A DNA stretch of 34,641 nt, from positions 1-34,641 of the forward strand of contig JANXTT010000154.1 in NCBI GenBank assembly GCA_025352225.1. Direction: 5' to 3'. This document shows, one piece after another, positions 16,381 through 27,259 of the stretch. Each line of letters begins with the position of its first letter. The stretch's first letter is position 1. Made by a program: the position numbers and the translations under genes. The notes below the pieces were generated by a model. That model saw nothing but the letters and a program-made list of their open reading frames with translations. It ran no database searches and was not told the origin of the DNA. The DNA comes from Mucilaginibacter sp. Lineage in GTDB: Bacteria > Bacteroidota > Bacteroidia > Sphingobacteriales > Sphingobacteriaceae.

Positions 16381-19300
16381 ATGATTAAAAAATACTTACT
16401 AAAGCTGGTTGTACTGAGCGTTATGCTGAGCGGGGTTTTTACAAAAACATCTGCTCAATATGCTATTGGAGGCACCGCCGGTACAACTTTAGCTAACTCT
16501 GTTTATTGGCTCACCTGGGACAATGGTGTAATAGGGTCAACGCTTATAACAACCCCCGTGGGTTACGATGCTTATCATATTGTAAACGGGACTTATGTAT
16601 GGCAGTTTTCCCCAACGGTGCAAATAACCGCAATTATCAGTAACGAAGTAGTCACTGGCGGTGCAATGCAAGCGTATACGCCCGGAAGTTACTCTACAGA
16701 TGGTTTAGATCTAATTTATTCCGGTAACAACGCGCCTAAGCCGGGTTCACAGGGGGTTCTTAATTCTGCTTTATCTACCGCCGCCGGCGGTGGAGGTACT
16801 GCAACTTTTGATATTGATATCAAGGTCGCGATTTTAATAAATGGCGTATATACAGATGTAGTTTATCCGGGTATGGTTATTGGCGATGCCGAATCTATTG
16901 CAACGCCCGAGTATATCAAAGCAGATTCGCCAAACCCTATTGGCTGGCAATTGCTTAATAAAAGAACAAATGGCGCTGCTAATGATAATCTTTATAAAAT
17001 GGATTTATCTAATTCGGGCAAATCTTTTAAGTTACATGCAGATGCCCCCGGAAATCTTGGCGTACAAGCTGTAATGTTTGCCCATGGTGCACGAAACTTA
17101 AAAAATGTATCAATTCATGGCGAGGGTGTAACAGCCATAGCTATTGGTTTTATATTACCGTTTGATTTAGGTGACGGCCCTCTTTCTTATGGTATTACCG
17201 GGCATTATATGGATCAATTCCAAATCACTGATAATATTCAGGCCGATGGAACTTATCCCATAGTAAATTATAACACAACCCCGCTTATACCTCAGGCTAC
17301 AGTATATATGGGAGCCAATAACGTCGATCCGGATGGTCAGCCGGTATCCGGTATACTCGCTACCAACGACGACTTAACAGGTAATAATGATGAGAGTAGC
17401 ATAGTACCAAGTGCCCTGCCTGATATTAAGGTAAACCAGGCCGGAGATGTGGTTCTCACTGTGCCCGTTACCAACACAAAAGGTGTGCCTGCTACTTTGC
17501 GCGGATGGATAGATTTTAATCGTGATGGGTTGTTTTCTGCTAATGAAGAGGCGGAAGTAACAATACCGGCTAACACAGCTAATCAGAATTTTACACTCAC
17601 ATTCCTTAATGCCACTTTTGCCAGCAAAGTAAAAGTTGGTACGTTATATACACGTTTGCGTGTAACTACTACTAACCTGGTAGATGATCCTGCTACGTCA
17701 ACAGTTGATGAAAGAAGTGCATCCTTTGCTGCTGATGGCGAGGCAGAAGACTATAAATTGAAAGATATACTTGGTGTTACCATCTCCGGAACTGTATTTG
17801 ATGACGCTAATGGTGGTTTAGATGCTTTAATCAGCGGGACAGGCCTTCAGTCCGTTTCTGGCAGTCAACTATATGCATACCTGGTAAATAGTGCAAATAC
17901 GATAGTTAATAAATCAACACTTGGTGTAGCAGGCACCTATTCGTTTACTAATACGAATAATGGTACGTATAAGGTAGCGATATCTACCAATAATGTAGCA
18001 ATTGGAGGCACTTTAGCTTCAGTAGCAGCTAATCTGCCGGCCGGTTGGAAACCATCCGGGGCTGACTATGGCCAAAATAATGCCGGAAATACCGGGATAC
18101 AAGTTGGTGTTCCAAATTTACAAATACCGGTTGCAACTCCGGGTACAAGCCTGGATGTTACAAACGTAAACTTCGGTATCAATCAAGTCCCGGTAACGGT
18201 GGCCGACGCAGCAATAACTACTATTGGCCAGGCTGTGGCTATAAACGTTCCGGCAAACGATTCAGATCCAGACGGTACTTTGAATTTAACTACCGTATTG
18301 TTAATAGATCCGGCTGATAATGGAAAGAAAACTTCGGTAACCATTGCCGGCAAGGGAACTTATACAGTAAATACCACAACGGGGGTTGTTACTTTTACCC
18401 CTGTAGCAACGTTTATAGGTAAAACAGTTCCTTTAGCTTATACCATCAAAGATAATTTTGGCTCGGAGAGTGCCAGTGCTTTAATTTCAGTGAATGTTAA
18501 ACCTGTTGGAGTAAATGATGTTGATGCAACCCTGGTAAATATACCGGCGGTAACAGTAGTAAAATTAAATGACGGCCCCAGCGGGATAGGCACTACAGTA
18601 ACCCCAACCAATGGAACTCATGGCACTACCACAGCAGATTTATCTGGTAAAGTTACGTATACACCTGCGCTGAATTATATTGGTGTAGATACCTATACCT
18701 ATACACTAACAACTTCAGATGGTGTTGTGTCCGACCCGATCACGGTAACAATAACAATCGGAAGTAAATTGACTGGTAATCCGGATTTTACAACTACTCC
18801 AATTAATACCCCGGTTACAACAACCGTAGCAGCTAACGATGGAAGCAGTGGAGTTGGAGCAACCGTAACCCCAACTAACGGCACACATGGTACTACTACT
18901 GTAGATGTTACGGGTAATGTTACCTATACCCCAGTAGCAACATATGTTGGAAAAGATATTTATACTTACACTTTATCAAAGAGCGGTTCAACTTCAGATC
19001 CGATTAACGTAACCGTGAGTATAAAACCCGTTGGTGTAAATGATGCTACAACAACCCCCATAAATACCCCGGTAACCACTACAGTAACCGCTAATGATGG
19101 GCCAAGCGGTGTCGGTACAACAGTAACCCCATCCAACGGTTTAAATGGCACTACCGTTGTAGATGCTACCGGTAAAGTTACCTATACACCTAACAACGGT
19201 TTTATTGGCAAAGACACTTATACTTATACTTTAACAACCACCGATGGTGTAGTATCCGATCCTATCACCGTAACCGTAAGTGTTAAACCAGTAGGTGTAA

Positions 19301-22300
19301 ATGATGTTGATGTAACAGCAATTGCCACACCGGTAACAACCACCGTTAAATCCAACGATGGCCCCAGTGGGATAGCAACAACTGTAGCCCCCACCAATGG
19401 CACACATGGCACTACTAATGTAGATGTTACGGGTAAAGTTACTTATACACCCGCCGCTGGTTATATAGGTATTGATACTTATACTTATACCTTAACAACC
19501 GCGGATGGCGTAACCTCAGATCCAATAACTGTAACAATCAGTATTAAACCGGCGGGTGTCCCCGATGCTACAACAACCCCAATTAATACACCGGTAACCA
19601 CAACCGTAACAGCTAATGACGGCCCAAGTGGAATAGGAGCAACCCTAACCCCATCCAACGGAACGCATGGCACCACCACCGTAGATGCTACCGGGAAGGT
19701 TACTTATACACCTGCAGCAGGCTATATCGGAAAAGATACTTATACCTATACATTAACAAATGGAGGCGCAACATCAGATCCGATTATGGTAACAGTTAGC
19801 ATTAAACCCGTAGGCGTAAATGATGCCGATATAACCCCAATCAGCACCCCGGTAACAACTACTGTTAAAAACAATGATGGGCCAAGCGGAATCGGTACAA
19901 CCGTAACTGCAACAAGCGGCGTACATGGCACAACGTCTGTAGATGGCACAGGCCGGGTAACCTATACACCTGTAGCAGGTTACATTGGTACCGATACATA
20001 TACTTATACCTTAACCACTACAGACGGAGTGGTATCAACCCCGATAATAGTAACCATAAGTATTAAACCGGTAGGCGTAAATGATGCCGATGTAACCCCA
20101 ATCAATACACCGGTAACAACAGTGGTAACAGCCAATGATGGCCCTAGCGGTGTAGGAGCAGTTGTTACCCCTACGTTTGGCGCGCATGGTGCTACTACTG
20201 TAGATGCAACGGGTAAAGTTACTTACACGCCAGTAAATAACTATATAGGTAAAGATAACTATACCTATACACTAACCAATGGGGGCGCAATATCCAGCCC
20301 AATTACCGTAACAATCAGCATTAAACCTGTAGGCGTAAATGATATTGATGCAACAATTGTAAATATACCTGTTACAACTACTGTAACAGCTAATGATGGG
20401 CCAAGCGGAATTGGTACAACGGTAACTCCAACCAACGGAACACATGGTACTACCACTGTAGATGCCAGCGGCAAGGTTACCTATACACCGGCAGCAGGAT
20501 ACGTGGGTATAGATACTTATACCTACACGCTAACTACTACAGATGGGGTAGTGTCTGATCCGATAACGGTAACAATTACCATAAATAATAAGCCAACCGG
20601 GGTTCCTGATATTACAACTACCCCAATTAATACGCCTGTAACAACAATAGTAACCGCCAATGATGGGTCGAGCGGAATAGGGGCAACTGTAACGCCAACC
20701 AATGGATCACATGGAACTACCACTGTTGATGCTACAGGTAAGGTTACCTTTACACCTGTAACAGATTATATCGGAAAAGATATTTATACTTATACCTTAA
20801 CAAAAAGTGGAGCAATATCAGATCCGGTTACGGTTACGGTAAGCATAAAGCCAGTAGGTGTAAATGATGCCGATGTAACGCCTATAAATATTCCGGTAAC
20901 TACCACCGTTAAGGCAAATGATGGCCCAAGCGGGATAGGCACCACGGTAACTCCAACCAATGGAACTCACGGTACTACTACTGTAGATGTTACAGGGAAG
21001 GTTACTTACACCCCTGCCTCGGGTTATGTTGGTACGGATACTTATACCTACACATTAACAACAACAGACGGGGTTGTATCAGATCCGATTACTGTAACTA
21101 TAAGTATCCAGCCAATAGGTGTAAACGATGCCGATGTAACGCCGATTAACACCCCGGTAACAACAACGGTAACCGCAAATGATGGCCCAAGCGGGGTGGG
21201 GGCAATAGTAACCCCAACCAATGGAACACATGGCACCACTACTGTAGATGCTACCGGCAAGGTTACCTATACACCGGCAGCTGGTTACACCGGAAAAGAT
21301 ACTTATACTTATACTTTGACAACCGGTGGAGTTATATCGGCACCAATTACGGTAACGATAAGCGTTAAACCAGTTGGAGTACCTGATATTGATGTTACCC
21401 CAATTAATACACCGGTAACTACAACAGTTAAAACAAATGATGGCCCAAGCGGAACCGGGACTAAAGTAGCATCAACCAATGGCATACATGGTACCACTAC
21501 TGTAGATGGTACAGGTAAGGTAACTTATACACCTGTAGCAGGTTATATTGGTACAGATATTTACACTTATACATTAACAACTCCTGACGGGGTGGTATCA
21601 GACCCGGTAACAGTAACTATAAGTATTAAACCTGCCGGCGTAAATGACGTGATAACAACAGGTATTAATACGCCTGTAATAACTACTGTAACTGCAAATG
21701 ATGGCCCGAGCGGTGTAGGCGCAACAGTAACACCAACCAATGGTTTACATGGCACCACCACAGTAGATGCCGCAGGCAATGTTACATATACCCCGGCAAC
21801 AGATTATAGTGGAAAAGATACTTATACCTACACCTTAACAAATGGCGGAGCAACATCTGATCCTATTACTGTAACTGTAACCATAATACCCATAGGTGTA
21901 AACGATGCGGATATTACCCCGGTAAATACTCCGGTTACAACTACTGTAACCGCTAATGATGGCGCCAGTGGAATAGGTACAACCGTAACGCCTACTAATG
22001 GTACGCATGGAACCACTACTGTAGATGCTTCTGGCAGGGTAATCTATATACCAACAGCTAGCTACGTTGGTATAGATACCTATACTTATACGTTAACCAC
22101 CAAAGATGGTATCGTATCTGCTCCTATTACGGTTAAAATAACTATTTATTCATCTGCATTAGGGCTAACAAAGGCAGCTAACAATGGTGGCGTTAAAGTT
22201 GGCGACGTTATTAACTATACTATCGTAGTCACTAATAGTGGAACTACACTTTTATCAAATGTTGCAGTAACAGATGCCGGGGCAGATGCTGGCAGTATCT

Positions 22301-22791
22301 TACCTGCATTAATAGCTAACATGGCTCCTGGAAGTTCAGTAACAGTATCCGCTAAGCATACTTTAACCCCGGTAGATATAAGTAATGGTAGTTTTAGTAA
22401 TCAGGCAAGTGTAACCGCAACAGATCAGTACGGACAACCTGTAACCAAGCCTAAATCTGATGATCCGACTACGCCAACAATTGATGATCCTACCGTGGTA
22501 TTAATTGTATTGCCCAAGCTTAAGATACCCAATTTATTTACACCTAATGGCGATGGGATCAATGACGTTTTTGAGGTTAGAGGCCTTGAGCAGTTCCTGA
22601 AAAACGAATTAACTATTGTAAACAGATGGGGTAACGAAGTTTACAAAAAATCGCCATATAAAAACAATTGGGCCGGTGATGGGCTGAACGAAGGAACATA
22701 CTACTATATTTTGAAAGTCAGGAATAGCGATACTGATGAATGGACGATATATAAAGGTTATGTAACATTAATTAGAGCATTTAAACAATAA
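16381..22791 (+). CDS. Giant repeat adhesin with type B T9SS C-terminal domain
   Basis: A 2136-residue secreted surface protein. After a signal peptide (about 1-26, ending TSAQ) comes a CshA-like non-repetitive region (about 28-290, with [11 protein letters not shown]), a GEVED-like domain (about 308-461, [13 protein letters not shown] and [10 protein letters not shown]), an SdrD/CNA-B-like domain (about 466-600, [11 protein letters not shown]), one divergent Ig/cadherin-like domain (about 601-705), fourteen near-identical 86-89-residue domains (about 710-1923), a DUF11-like domain (about 1927-2045) and a gliding-motility-associated CHU_C C-terminal domain (about 2047-2136, [17 protein letters not shown]). 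The last is the type B signal recognised by the type IX secretion system. The protein probably mediates adhesion or gliding. The next gene encodes a PorP/SprF protein, 39 bases downstream, of the kind required for such substrates. Confidence 0.92.
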   Translation: MIKKYLLKLVVLSVMLSGVFTKTSAQYAIGGTAGTTLANSVYWLTWDNGVIGSTLITTPVGYDAYHIVNGTYVWQFSPTVQITAIISNEVVTGGAMQAYTPGSYSTDGLDLIYSGNNAPKPGSQGVLNSALSTAAGGGGTATFDIDIKVAILINGVYTDVVYPGMVIGDAESIATPEYIKADSPNPIGWQLLNKRTNGAANDNLYKMDLSNSGKSFKLHADAPGNLGVQAVMFAHGARNLKNVSIHGEGVTAIAIGFILPFDLGDGPLSYGITGHYMDQFQITDNIQADGTYPIVNYNTTPLIPQATVYMGANNVDPDGQPVSGILATNDDLTGNNDESSIVPSALPDIKVNQAGDVVLTVPVTNTKGVPATLRGWIDFNRDGLFSANEEAEVTIPANTANQNFTLTFLNATFASKVKVGTLYTRLRVTTTNLVDDPATSTVDERSASFAADGEAEDYKLKDILGVTISGTVFDDANGGLDALISGTGLQSVSGSQLYAYLVNSANTIVNKSTLGVAGTYSFTNTNNGTYKVAISTNNVAIGGTLASVAANLPAGWKPSGADYGQNNAGNTGIQVGVPNLQIPVATPGTSLDVTNVNFGINQVPVTVADAAITTIGQAVAINVPANDSDPDGTLNLTTVLLIDPADNGKKTSVTIAGKGTYTVNTTTGVVTFTPVATFIGKTVPLAYTIKDNFGSESASALISVNVKPVGVNDVDATLVNIPAVTVVKLNDGPSGIGTTVTPTNGTHGTTTADLSGKVTYTPALNYIGVDTYTYTLTTSDGVVSDPITVTITIGSKLTGNPDFTTTPINTPVTTTVAANDGSSGVGATVTPTNGTHGTTTVDVTGNVTYTPVATYVGKDIYTYTLSKSGSTSDPINVTVSIKPVGVNDATTTPINTPVTTTVTANDGPSGVGTTVTPSNGLNGTTVVDATGKVTYTPNNGFIGKDTYTYTLTTTDGVVSDPITVTVSVKPVGVNDVDVTAIATPVTTTVKSNDGPSGIATTVAPTNGTHGTTNVDVTGKVTYTPAAGYIGIDTYTYTLTTADGVTSDPITVTISIKPAGVPDATTTPINTPVTTTVTANDGPSGIGATLTPSNGTHGTTTVDATGKVTYTPAAGYIGKDTYTYTLTNGGATSDPIMVTVSIKPVGVNDADITPISTPVTTTVKNNDGPSGIGTTVTATSGVHGTTSVDGTGRVTYTPVAGYIGTDTYTYTLTTTDGVVSTPIIVTISIKPVGVNDADVTPINTPVTTVVTANDGPSGVGAVVTPTFGAHGATTVDATGKVTYTPVNNYIGKDNYTYTLTNGGAISSPITVTISIKPVGVNDIDATIVNIPVTTTVTANDGPSGIGTTVTPTNGTHGTTTVDASGKVTYTPAAGYVGIDTYTYTLTTTDGVVSDPITVTITINNKPTGVPDITTTPINTPVTTIVTANDGSSGIGATVTPTNGSHGTTTVDATGKVTFTPVTDYIGKDIYTYTLTKSGAISDPVTVTVSIKPVGVNDADVTPINIPVTTTVKANDGPSGIGTTVTPTNGTHGTTTVDVTGKVTYTPASGYVGTDTYTYTLTTTDGVVSDPITVTISIQPIGVNDADVTPINTPVTTTVTANDGPSGVGAIVTPTNGTHGTTTVDATGKVTYTPAAGYTGKDTYTYTLTTGGVISAPITVTISVKPVGVPDIDVTPINTPVTTTVKTNDGPSGTGTKVASTNGIHGTTTVDGTGKVTYTPVAGYIGTDIYTYTLTTPDGVVSDPVTVTISIKPAGVNDVITTGINTPVITTVTANDGPSGVGATVTPTNGLHGTTTVDAAGNVTYTPATDYSGKDTYTYTLTNGGATSDPITVTVTIIPIGVNDADITPVNTPVTTTVTANDGASGIGTTVTPTNGTHGTTTVDASGRVIYIPTASYVGIDTYTYTLTTKDGIVSAPITVKITIYSSALGLTKAANNGGVKVGDVINYTIVVTNSGTTLLSNVAVTDAGADAGSILPALIANMAPGSSVTVSAKHTLTPVDISNGSFSNQASVTATDQYGQPVTKPKSDDPTTPTIDDPTVVLIVLPKLKIPNLFTPNGDGINDVFEVRGLEQFLKNELTIVNRWGNEVYKKSPYKNNWAGDGLNEGTYYYILKVRNSDTDEWTIYKGYVTLIRAFKQ
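18508..22152 (+). repeat. Tandem array of fourteen Ig/cadherin-like coding repeats
   Basis: The NDG(P/S/A)SG motif recurs with its Asn codon at 18568, 18835, 19093, 19354, 19615, 19873, 20134, 20392, 20659, 20917, 21178, 21436, 21697 and 21955. Periods are 258, 261 or 267 bases. Domains mostly alternate between an A form (G(I/T/V)D.YTYTLTT.DGVVS) and a B form ([15 protein letters not shown]). The protein repeats are much more alike than the DNA, which differs at many third codon positions. A matching set of short reverse-strand open frames is a by-product of the repeat. Confidence 0.95.
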
Positions 22792-22830
22792 GCCCGGCAT
22801 TTAATCGGTTTATGTGATAAATAATATTAT

Positions 22831-23796
22831 ATGAGAAAATTTTTAACATTAATAACATTAATACTTAGCACAGAGCTGCTTTTTGCCCAGCAGGATGCGC
22901 AACAAAGCCAGTATATGTTTAATGGATTATACATTAACCCGGCATACGCCGGCTATAAAGAAGATCTTAACCTGCATAGCTATTACAGATCTCAGTGGAC
23001 AGGGATAGCTGGTTCGCCTGTTAGTATGTCAATAGCTATTGATGCCATTGCTAATGATGGTAATGTTGGCCTGGCGTTTCAGTTATCAAATGATAGACTT
23101 GGCGCCCAAAGCAACATAGCGGGTTATGCCAACTACTCCTATCGTATAAGAATGAATGCCGACGCCAGTTCCAGGTTGGCTTTTGGCTTTGGAATAGGTG
23201 CCATGCAACTAGGGATAAATGGTGCAGAACTTCACCCAAATGATCCTGAACCAACCCAACCTCCAGGCATACAAAATGTTATAGTGCCCGATGGGCGAAT
23301 AGGCGTTTATTATTCCAGTAATAAATTTTACGCCGGGTTATCTGGTGATAATGTTATTTCCCAATTTATTAATGTAAAAAATCATTCTTATATAGCGCAG
23401 CCTAAACCGCACTTTTATTTTACAACAGGTGTACTTATCCCAGTTTCAGATGGCGTAATATTTAAACCAAGTGTTCTTTTAAAAGATGACCGGGGTGGCC
23501 CAACAAGTTTCGATATCAATACATTTTTGTTGTTAGGCGAAAAATTATGGGTAGGAGGTTCGTATAGGTCAAGGGTAAACCTATACAATAAAAGTTACTT
23601 ACAGCATGATTTAAGTAACCTTAACTCCGGTGTTTTAGCCATGGAACTGTTACCAATTGAAAACCTTCGTATTGGATATGCCTATGATTTTTCTGTAGGC
23701 TCGCTGCAAAGTTATAGCGGTGGAACACATGAACTATCAATAGGCTATTATTTTAGAACCCGGCGAAGCAGAATGTTAACGCCACGATATTTTTAA
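22831..23796 (+). CDS. PorP/SprF-family type IX secretion system outer-membrane protein
   Basis: A 321-residue outer-membrane protein. A signal peptide (about 1-19, ending LFAQ) is followed by the family signature QQSQYMFNGLYINPAYAG and Y.YRSQWTGIAGSP, then a predicted beta-barrel ending in Phe after RSRMLTPRY. SprF-type proteins are known to be needed for export or surface attachment of type B CTD proteins such as SprB. The location directly downstream of a CHU_C adhesin makes it the likely dedicated partner of that protein. Confidence 0.93.
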   Translation: MRKFLTLITLILSTELLFAQQDAQQSQYMFNGLYINPAYAGYKEDLNLHSYYRSQWTGIAGSPVSMSIAIDAIANDGNVGLAFQLSNDRLGAQSNIAGYANYSYRIRMNADASSRLAFGFGIGAMQLGINGAELHPNDPEPTQPPGIQNVIVPDGRIGVYYSSNKFYAGLSGDNVISQFINVKNHSYIAQPKPHFYFTTGVLIPVSDGVIFKPSVLLKDDRGGPTSFDINTFLLLGEKLWVGGSYRSRVNLYNKSYLQHDLSNLNSGVLAMELLPIENLRIGYAYDFSVGSLQSYSGGTHELSIGYYFRTRRSRMLTPRYF

Positions 23797-23816
23797 TATT
23801 GAATTTTAAATAATGA

Positions 23817-23837
23817 GCAAATAATTTGCAATTTGCA
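23817..23837. promoter_or_regulatory. Palindrome with overlapping direct repeat before the OmpA gene
   Basis: GCAAATAATTTGC (23817-23829) is a perfect palindrome around a central A, and ATTTGCA is then repeated twice in tandem (23824-23837). It ends 26 bases before the ATG at 23864. The arrangement could be an operator or part of a promoter that allows the OmpA gene to be expressed apart from the adhesin. No exact TAnnTTTG is present. Confidence 0.3.
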
Positions 23838-23863
23838 TTATTGAACAACGAGTCTATTATAAA

Positions 23864-25852
23864 ATGAAAAAAACACTAACAGCATTTAGTTTAATTATAA
23901 GTTTAATTTTAATAGGCCATAGCAGTAAAGCCCAATTTACAATTAGGCAGGCTGATGAAGAATATGAACTTTATAATTATAGCAAGGCAGTTGAGTTATA
24001 TCTACAGGCATATAAAAGTAAAGCAACATTTCATGCGGCTCAGCATTTGGCAAACAGTTATCGTTTAATGAATGATTATAAAGAAGCCGAAAAATGGTAT
24101 GCTATAACGACAGTAATGCCTGAAACTAAACCGGATGATTTTTTAAGATATGCCGAAGTACTAAAAAACAATGGAAAATACGAAGAAGCCAAAAATCAAT
24201 ATATAAAATACTATGCCTCAAGTGACGATATGGCCGAAGGGCAGTTAAATCTGTTAGTTGCATCCTGCGACTCATCTACCCGGTGGATGCGGCATCCCGT
24301 TCCTGCCGAAATTACAAATGAGAAGATATTGAATAGCCCAAAATCAGACTGGGGAGTTGTTATGTATAATAATAGCATTGTTTTTACGTCTGACAGGGAA
24401 ATAACACTAACGCCGGCCGCAACAGCAACTGTCGCTAAAAAGGAGCACTCGTTTTTGAAATTCGACACCAAAGTACTTCCGGATAAGAAAGTATACGGAT
24501 GGACAGGTAATAATTATCTGCGATTATATATTTCACGAAAAGGTATAACCATACCGGATACCTTGCAACTTCCTCCTAAATTATTCCCTTTTATAGCAGG
24601 AACAGATTATCATATTGGATCTGTATCTTTTACAAAAGATGGCGATGAAATGTATTTCACTTTAACCAGAATACCAGAAAACTGGAATAGGCCAGTTATT
24701 AAGACCATCAATCTGGAAATTTATTCCAGTAAGAAAGATACTGTGGCTCATAAATGGCTCACACCTGTTCCATTTAAATATAATAATGCCGAGCGCTGGT
24801 CGGTAGGTGATCCGTTTATTACGCCCGATGGACAGGGGTTGTATTTTGTATCCAATATGCCCGGTGGTGTTGGCGGTACTGATATCTATTATTGTATAAA
24901 AGATGGTCAGGGCAGTTGGGCTCCCCCCGTTAATCTTAAAACAATAAATACACCCGGTAATGAGCGTACCCCGTTTTTAAACGGCGATAATTTTTACTTT
25001 TCAAGTGATGGCGGAGTAGGCATGGGCGGGTTGGATATATTTAAATCGGTACTTAAAGGAAATAAATTTGGGCCAAAGCATAATATGGGTTATCCAATAA
25101 ATTCTTCTGAAGATGATTTCTCCTTTATCACCACAACCAATACAACAGGTTATTTTGCGTCAAACAGGCCTGGTGGAGTGGGAAGCGATGATATTTACAG
25201 CTTTGTATTAAAGCCTGTTGCCATTTACGAATTAGAAGGTATAGTGTATGATAAAAACACACATTTACCCATGATTAATACTTTAGTTACGTTAAATAAG
25301 CTAAATAACAAAGAGCTAAAAGTACAGACCGATACCAACGGGCAGTTTAATTTTAAGTTAAAAGAAAAAAGTGATTATAAGTTAAGAGGCGAAAAAACAG
25401 GTTATCTGAGCGATAATCAAATGGTATCAACTATTGGCATCCCTCCTCAAAAAATTAAAAAGGATCTTTATATCGAAAAAATTGAATTAAATAAAGCGAT
25501 CAGGATTGAAAACATCTATTATGATTTTGACAAATCCTACATCAGGCCTGATGCAGCCATTGAGTTGGACAAGTTGGTTAAAATATTAAAAGAAAACCCC
25601 TCAATTCATATCGAACTTGGTTCGCATACAGATAGCAGGGGTAATGATGAATACAACCTTCGCTTATCCCAACGGCGGGCTAATGCAGCGGTGGAATATA
25701 TTGTTAAAAAAGGCGGTATATATAAATCAAGAATTGTTGCCCGTGGCTATGGCGAAACACAATTGTTAAATCGGTGTGTTAATGGTGTAGACTGTACCCC
25801 GGCCGAACATCAGCTTAACAGAAGAACTGAATTTAAAATAACCAGGTTGTAA
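23864..25852 (+). CDS. OmpA-family protein with TPR, PD40 and carboxypeptidase-regulatory domains
   Basis: A 662-residue periplasmic or outer-membrane-associated protein. Order: signal peptide (about 1-23), TPR-like helices (about 25-130, with YNYSKAVELYLQAY and YKEAEKWY), WD40-like PD40 beta-propeller blades (about 240-445, for example DGQGLYFVSNMPGGVGGTDI), a carboxypeptidase-regulatory-like domain (about 455-530), and an OmpA C-terminal peptidoglycan-binding domain (about 548-660, YYDFDKSYIRPDA and SHTDSRGNDEYNLRLSQRRA). This architecture commonly follows SprF-like genes in Bacteroidota T9SS loci. It probably ties the adhesin/SprF assembly to the cell wall. It follows the SprF gene by 67 bases and ends at a terminator. 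Confidence 0.93.
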   Translation: MKKTLTAFSLIISLILIGHSSKAQFTIRQADEEYELYNYSKAVELYLQAYKSKATFHAAQHLANSYRLMNDYKEAEKWYAITTVMPETKPDDFLRYAEVLKNNGKYEEAKNQYIKYYASSDDMAEGQLNLLVASCDSSTRWMRHPVPAEITNEKILNSPKSDWGVVMYNNSIVFTSDREITLTPAATATVAKKEHSFLKFDTKVLPDKKVYGWTGNNYLRLYISRKGITIPDTLQLPPKLFPFIAGTDYHIGSVSFTKDGDEMYFTLTRIPENWNRPVIKTINLEIYSSKKDTVAHKWLTPVPFKYNNAERWSVGDPFITPDGQGLYFVSNMPGGVGGTDIYYCIKDGQGSWAPPVNLKTINTPGNERTPFLNGDNFYFSSDGGVGMGGLDIFKSVLKGNKFGPKHNMGYPINSSEDDFSFITTTNTTGYFASNRPGGVGSDDIYSFVLKPVAIYELEGIVYDKNTHLPMINTLVTLNKLNNKELKVQTDTNGQFNFKLKEKSDYKLRGEKTGYLSDNQMVSTIGIPPQKIKKDLYIEKIELNKAIRIENIYYDFDKSYIRPDAAIELDKLVKILKENPSIHIELGSHTDSRGNDEYNLRLSQRRANAAVEYIVKKGGIYKSRIVARGYGETQLLNRCVNGVDCTPAEHQLNRRTEFKITRL

Positions 25853-25863
25853 AAGCATAAAAG

Positions 25864-25896
25864 AAGCCCTGGCCGATTACCTCAGTCAGGGCTTTT
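25864..25896. terminator. Bidirectional terminator between convergent genes
   Basis: AAGCCCTG (25864-25871) pairs with CAGGGCTT (25887-25894), flanked by TTTT on the plus strand and by a T-rich tract on the minus strand. It serves the OmpA gene from the left and the barrel gene from the right. Confidence 0.8.
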
Positions 25897-25904
25897 AACT
25901 TCAA

Positions 25905-27233
25905 TTAGAATCCAACTACAGCTTGCACTATGTATCCATTAAACTTGGCACCATTGCGATAATCTGCTACCGGGAAATCGCTATATTTTTGAGTTACATA
26001 TTCCCCTTTTAACAATATGTTTTTTGTTAAAAACCAGCCTCCAGAAACAACAAACCTATTAATGTTGATATCCTGGGCATAGGTTACAGTAGGTGTATTG
26101 GCCAGTTCGGCATTTATAACGTTGTATTTAAGGCCTAAGAAAAGGTTTTCTTCCTGCCCAAATCTGTAAACGCCATCAACGGCATATTGGCTGGTTGTTC
26201 TGTCAATGGTTTCGGTTTTATTTCGGCCGGCCGCGTTTTCGTAAGTACCAAACAATTCTAATCCATCAAATTTTATAAAAGCATTCAGCATTACTGTATT
26301 AACCTTTTTACTGAAACCAGGGCTAAAACGGCCCGAAGTTTCATTAGTAGTATATGAGGCGCCAGCCGCAGGTTCAACCACCATTAAATAATTAGACCCT
26401 GTACGGTCGCCCGCAAATAGTGTGTTGCCCCCTGAACTCTGATTGCCGTAGTAGGAGGCACTCAGCCTTAAGCGTACATCCTGATTTAATTGTTTGTCAA
26501 ACCCTGCCTTTAAATAAATTGAAGGTGATTTGTGAATATTAGCATCTTGTGGTGTAGCAACGAGGCTATCTATATTCCCTTTAATCATACCTCCGGTAAT
26601 GCCTAGCATTCCAAATAAACTGTTGTGATGAACATAAACCTCGCCGCCAATTTCCGTAGTAAAGTCGTCCATAATATTATTTTCAACAAAGGGGTTGTAA
26701 AGGGTATGCCCACCGTCTGACCGGCGAAAATGCGCATCGCCATAGTTGATCTCCATATGGCCCACCTTAATTGTGGTAACCTTCATCAGGTCGGTCCAAA
26801 ACTGTCCGTCAAATGGTAGCTTATCAAATTGAATAAAACCACCTTTTACCCATGTTTCGTTATGATGGCGGGATGAGAGGTAACTGGTTAAATTTAACCG
26901 GATGCCATCAGCTAGCTGCACGTCCATATATAAATTGGCCTCGGCAGTGTTAAACCCCGGTGCTATGGCATACAGCTTATTTGCTGGGATGCCTGTATGG
27001 TCGTTTTCATCTTTCAGGTTTTGAAATGCCTGAGTAAAACCAGCGCCGAAACGCACTTGTAAACCATCAAATTTAACGCTTGTATCTTTTGGCGGTTCAA
27101 AAATGTTAATGCCCTTTTTATCGTAGGGTCTTAGGTTAGAAATTTTCCCCATTTGAGCTTTTACGCCAATAGGGAAAAAACTAATTCCGGCAAATGCAAA
27201 TGAAGTAAATAAGGTAGAATATTGAATTTTCAT
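25905..27233 (-). CDS. Predicted outer-membrane beta-barrel protein
   Basis: A 442-residue protein with a signal peptide (about 1-26, ending GVKAQ) and a sequence dominated by alternating amphipathic strands rich in aromatic residues and glycine, ending in VVGF, a C-terminal Phe typical of outer-membrane barrels. Segments such as HNETWVKGGFIQFDKLPF and GHMEINYGDAHFRRSDGGH are distinctive, but I cannot assign a named porin family. It lies 26 bases downstream of the YceI gene on the same strand, so the two are probably co-transcribed. The substrate is unknown. Confidence 0.75.
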   Translation of the reverse strand: MKIQYSTLFTSFAFAGISFFPIGVKAQMGKISNLRPYDKKGINIFEPPKDTSVKFDGLQVRFGAGFTQAFQNLKDENDHTGIPANKLYAIAPGFNTAEANLYMDVQLADGIRLNLTSYLSSRHHNETWVKGGFIQFDKLPFDGQFWTDLMKVTTIKVGHMEINYGDAHFRRSDGGHTLYNPFVENNIMDDFTTEIGGEVYVHHNSLFGMLGITGGMIKGNIDSLVATPQDANIHKSPSIYLKAGFDKQLNQDVRLRLSASYYGNQSSGGNTLFAGDRTGSNYLMVVEPAAGASYTTNETSGRFSPGFSKKVNTVMLNAFIKFDGLELFGTYENAAGRNKTETIDRTTSQYAVDGVYRFGQEENLFLGLKYNVINAELANTPTVTYAQDININRFVVSGGWFLTKNILLKGEYVTQKYSDFPVADYRNGAKFNGYIVQAVVGF

Positions 27234-27259
27234 GATAGTTAACTATTAAATTAGATGTT

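Noticed and set aside
18699..22016. A series of 61-70-codon reverse-strand open frames spaced through the adhesin repeats
   Set aside because: They recur at the repeat period and are produced by the codon pattern of the sense-strand repeats. Their translations are low-complexity Val/Thr-rich and have no independent support.
18508..22152. A CRISPR array or DNA-level satellite as explanation for the 260-base periodicity
   Set aside because: The period is a multiple of three, the reading frame is open throughout, and similarity is stronger in protein than in DNA, so this is a domain array.
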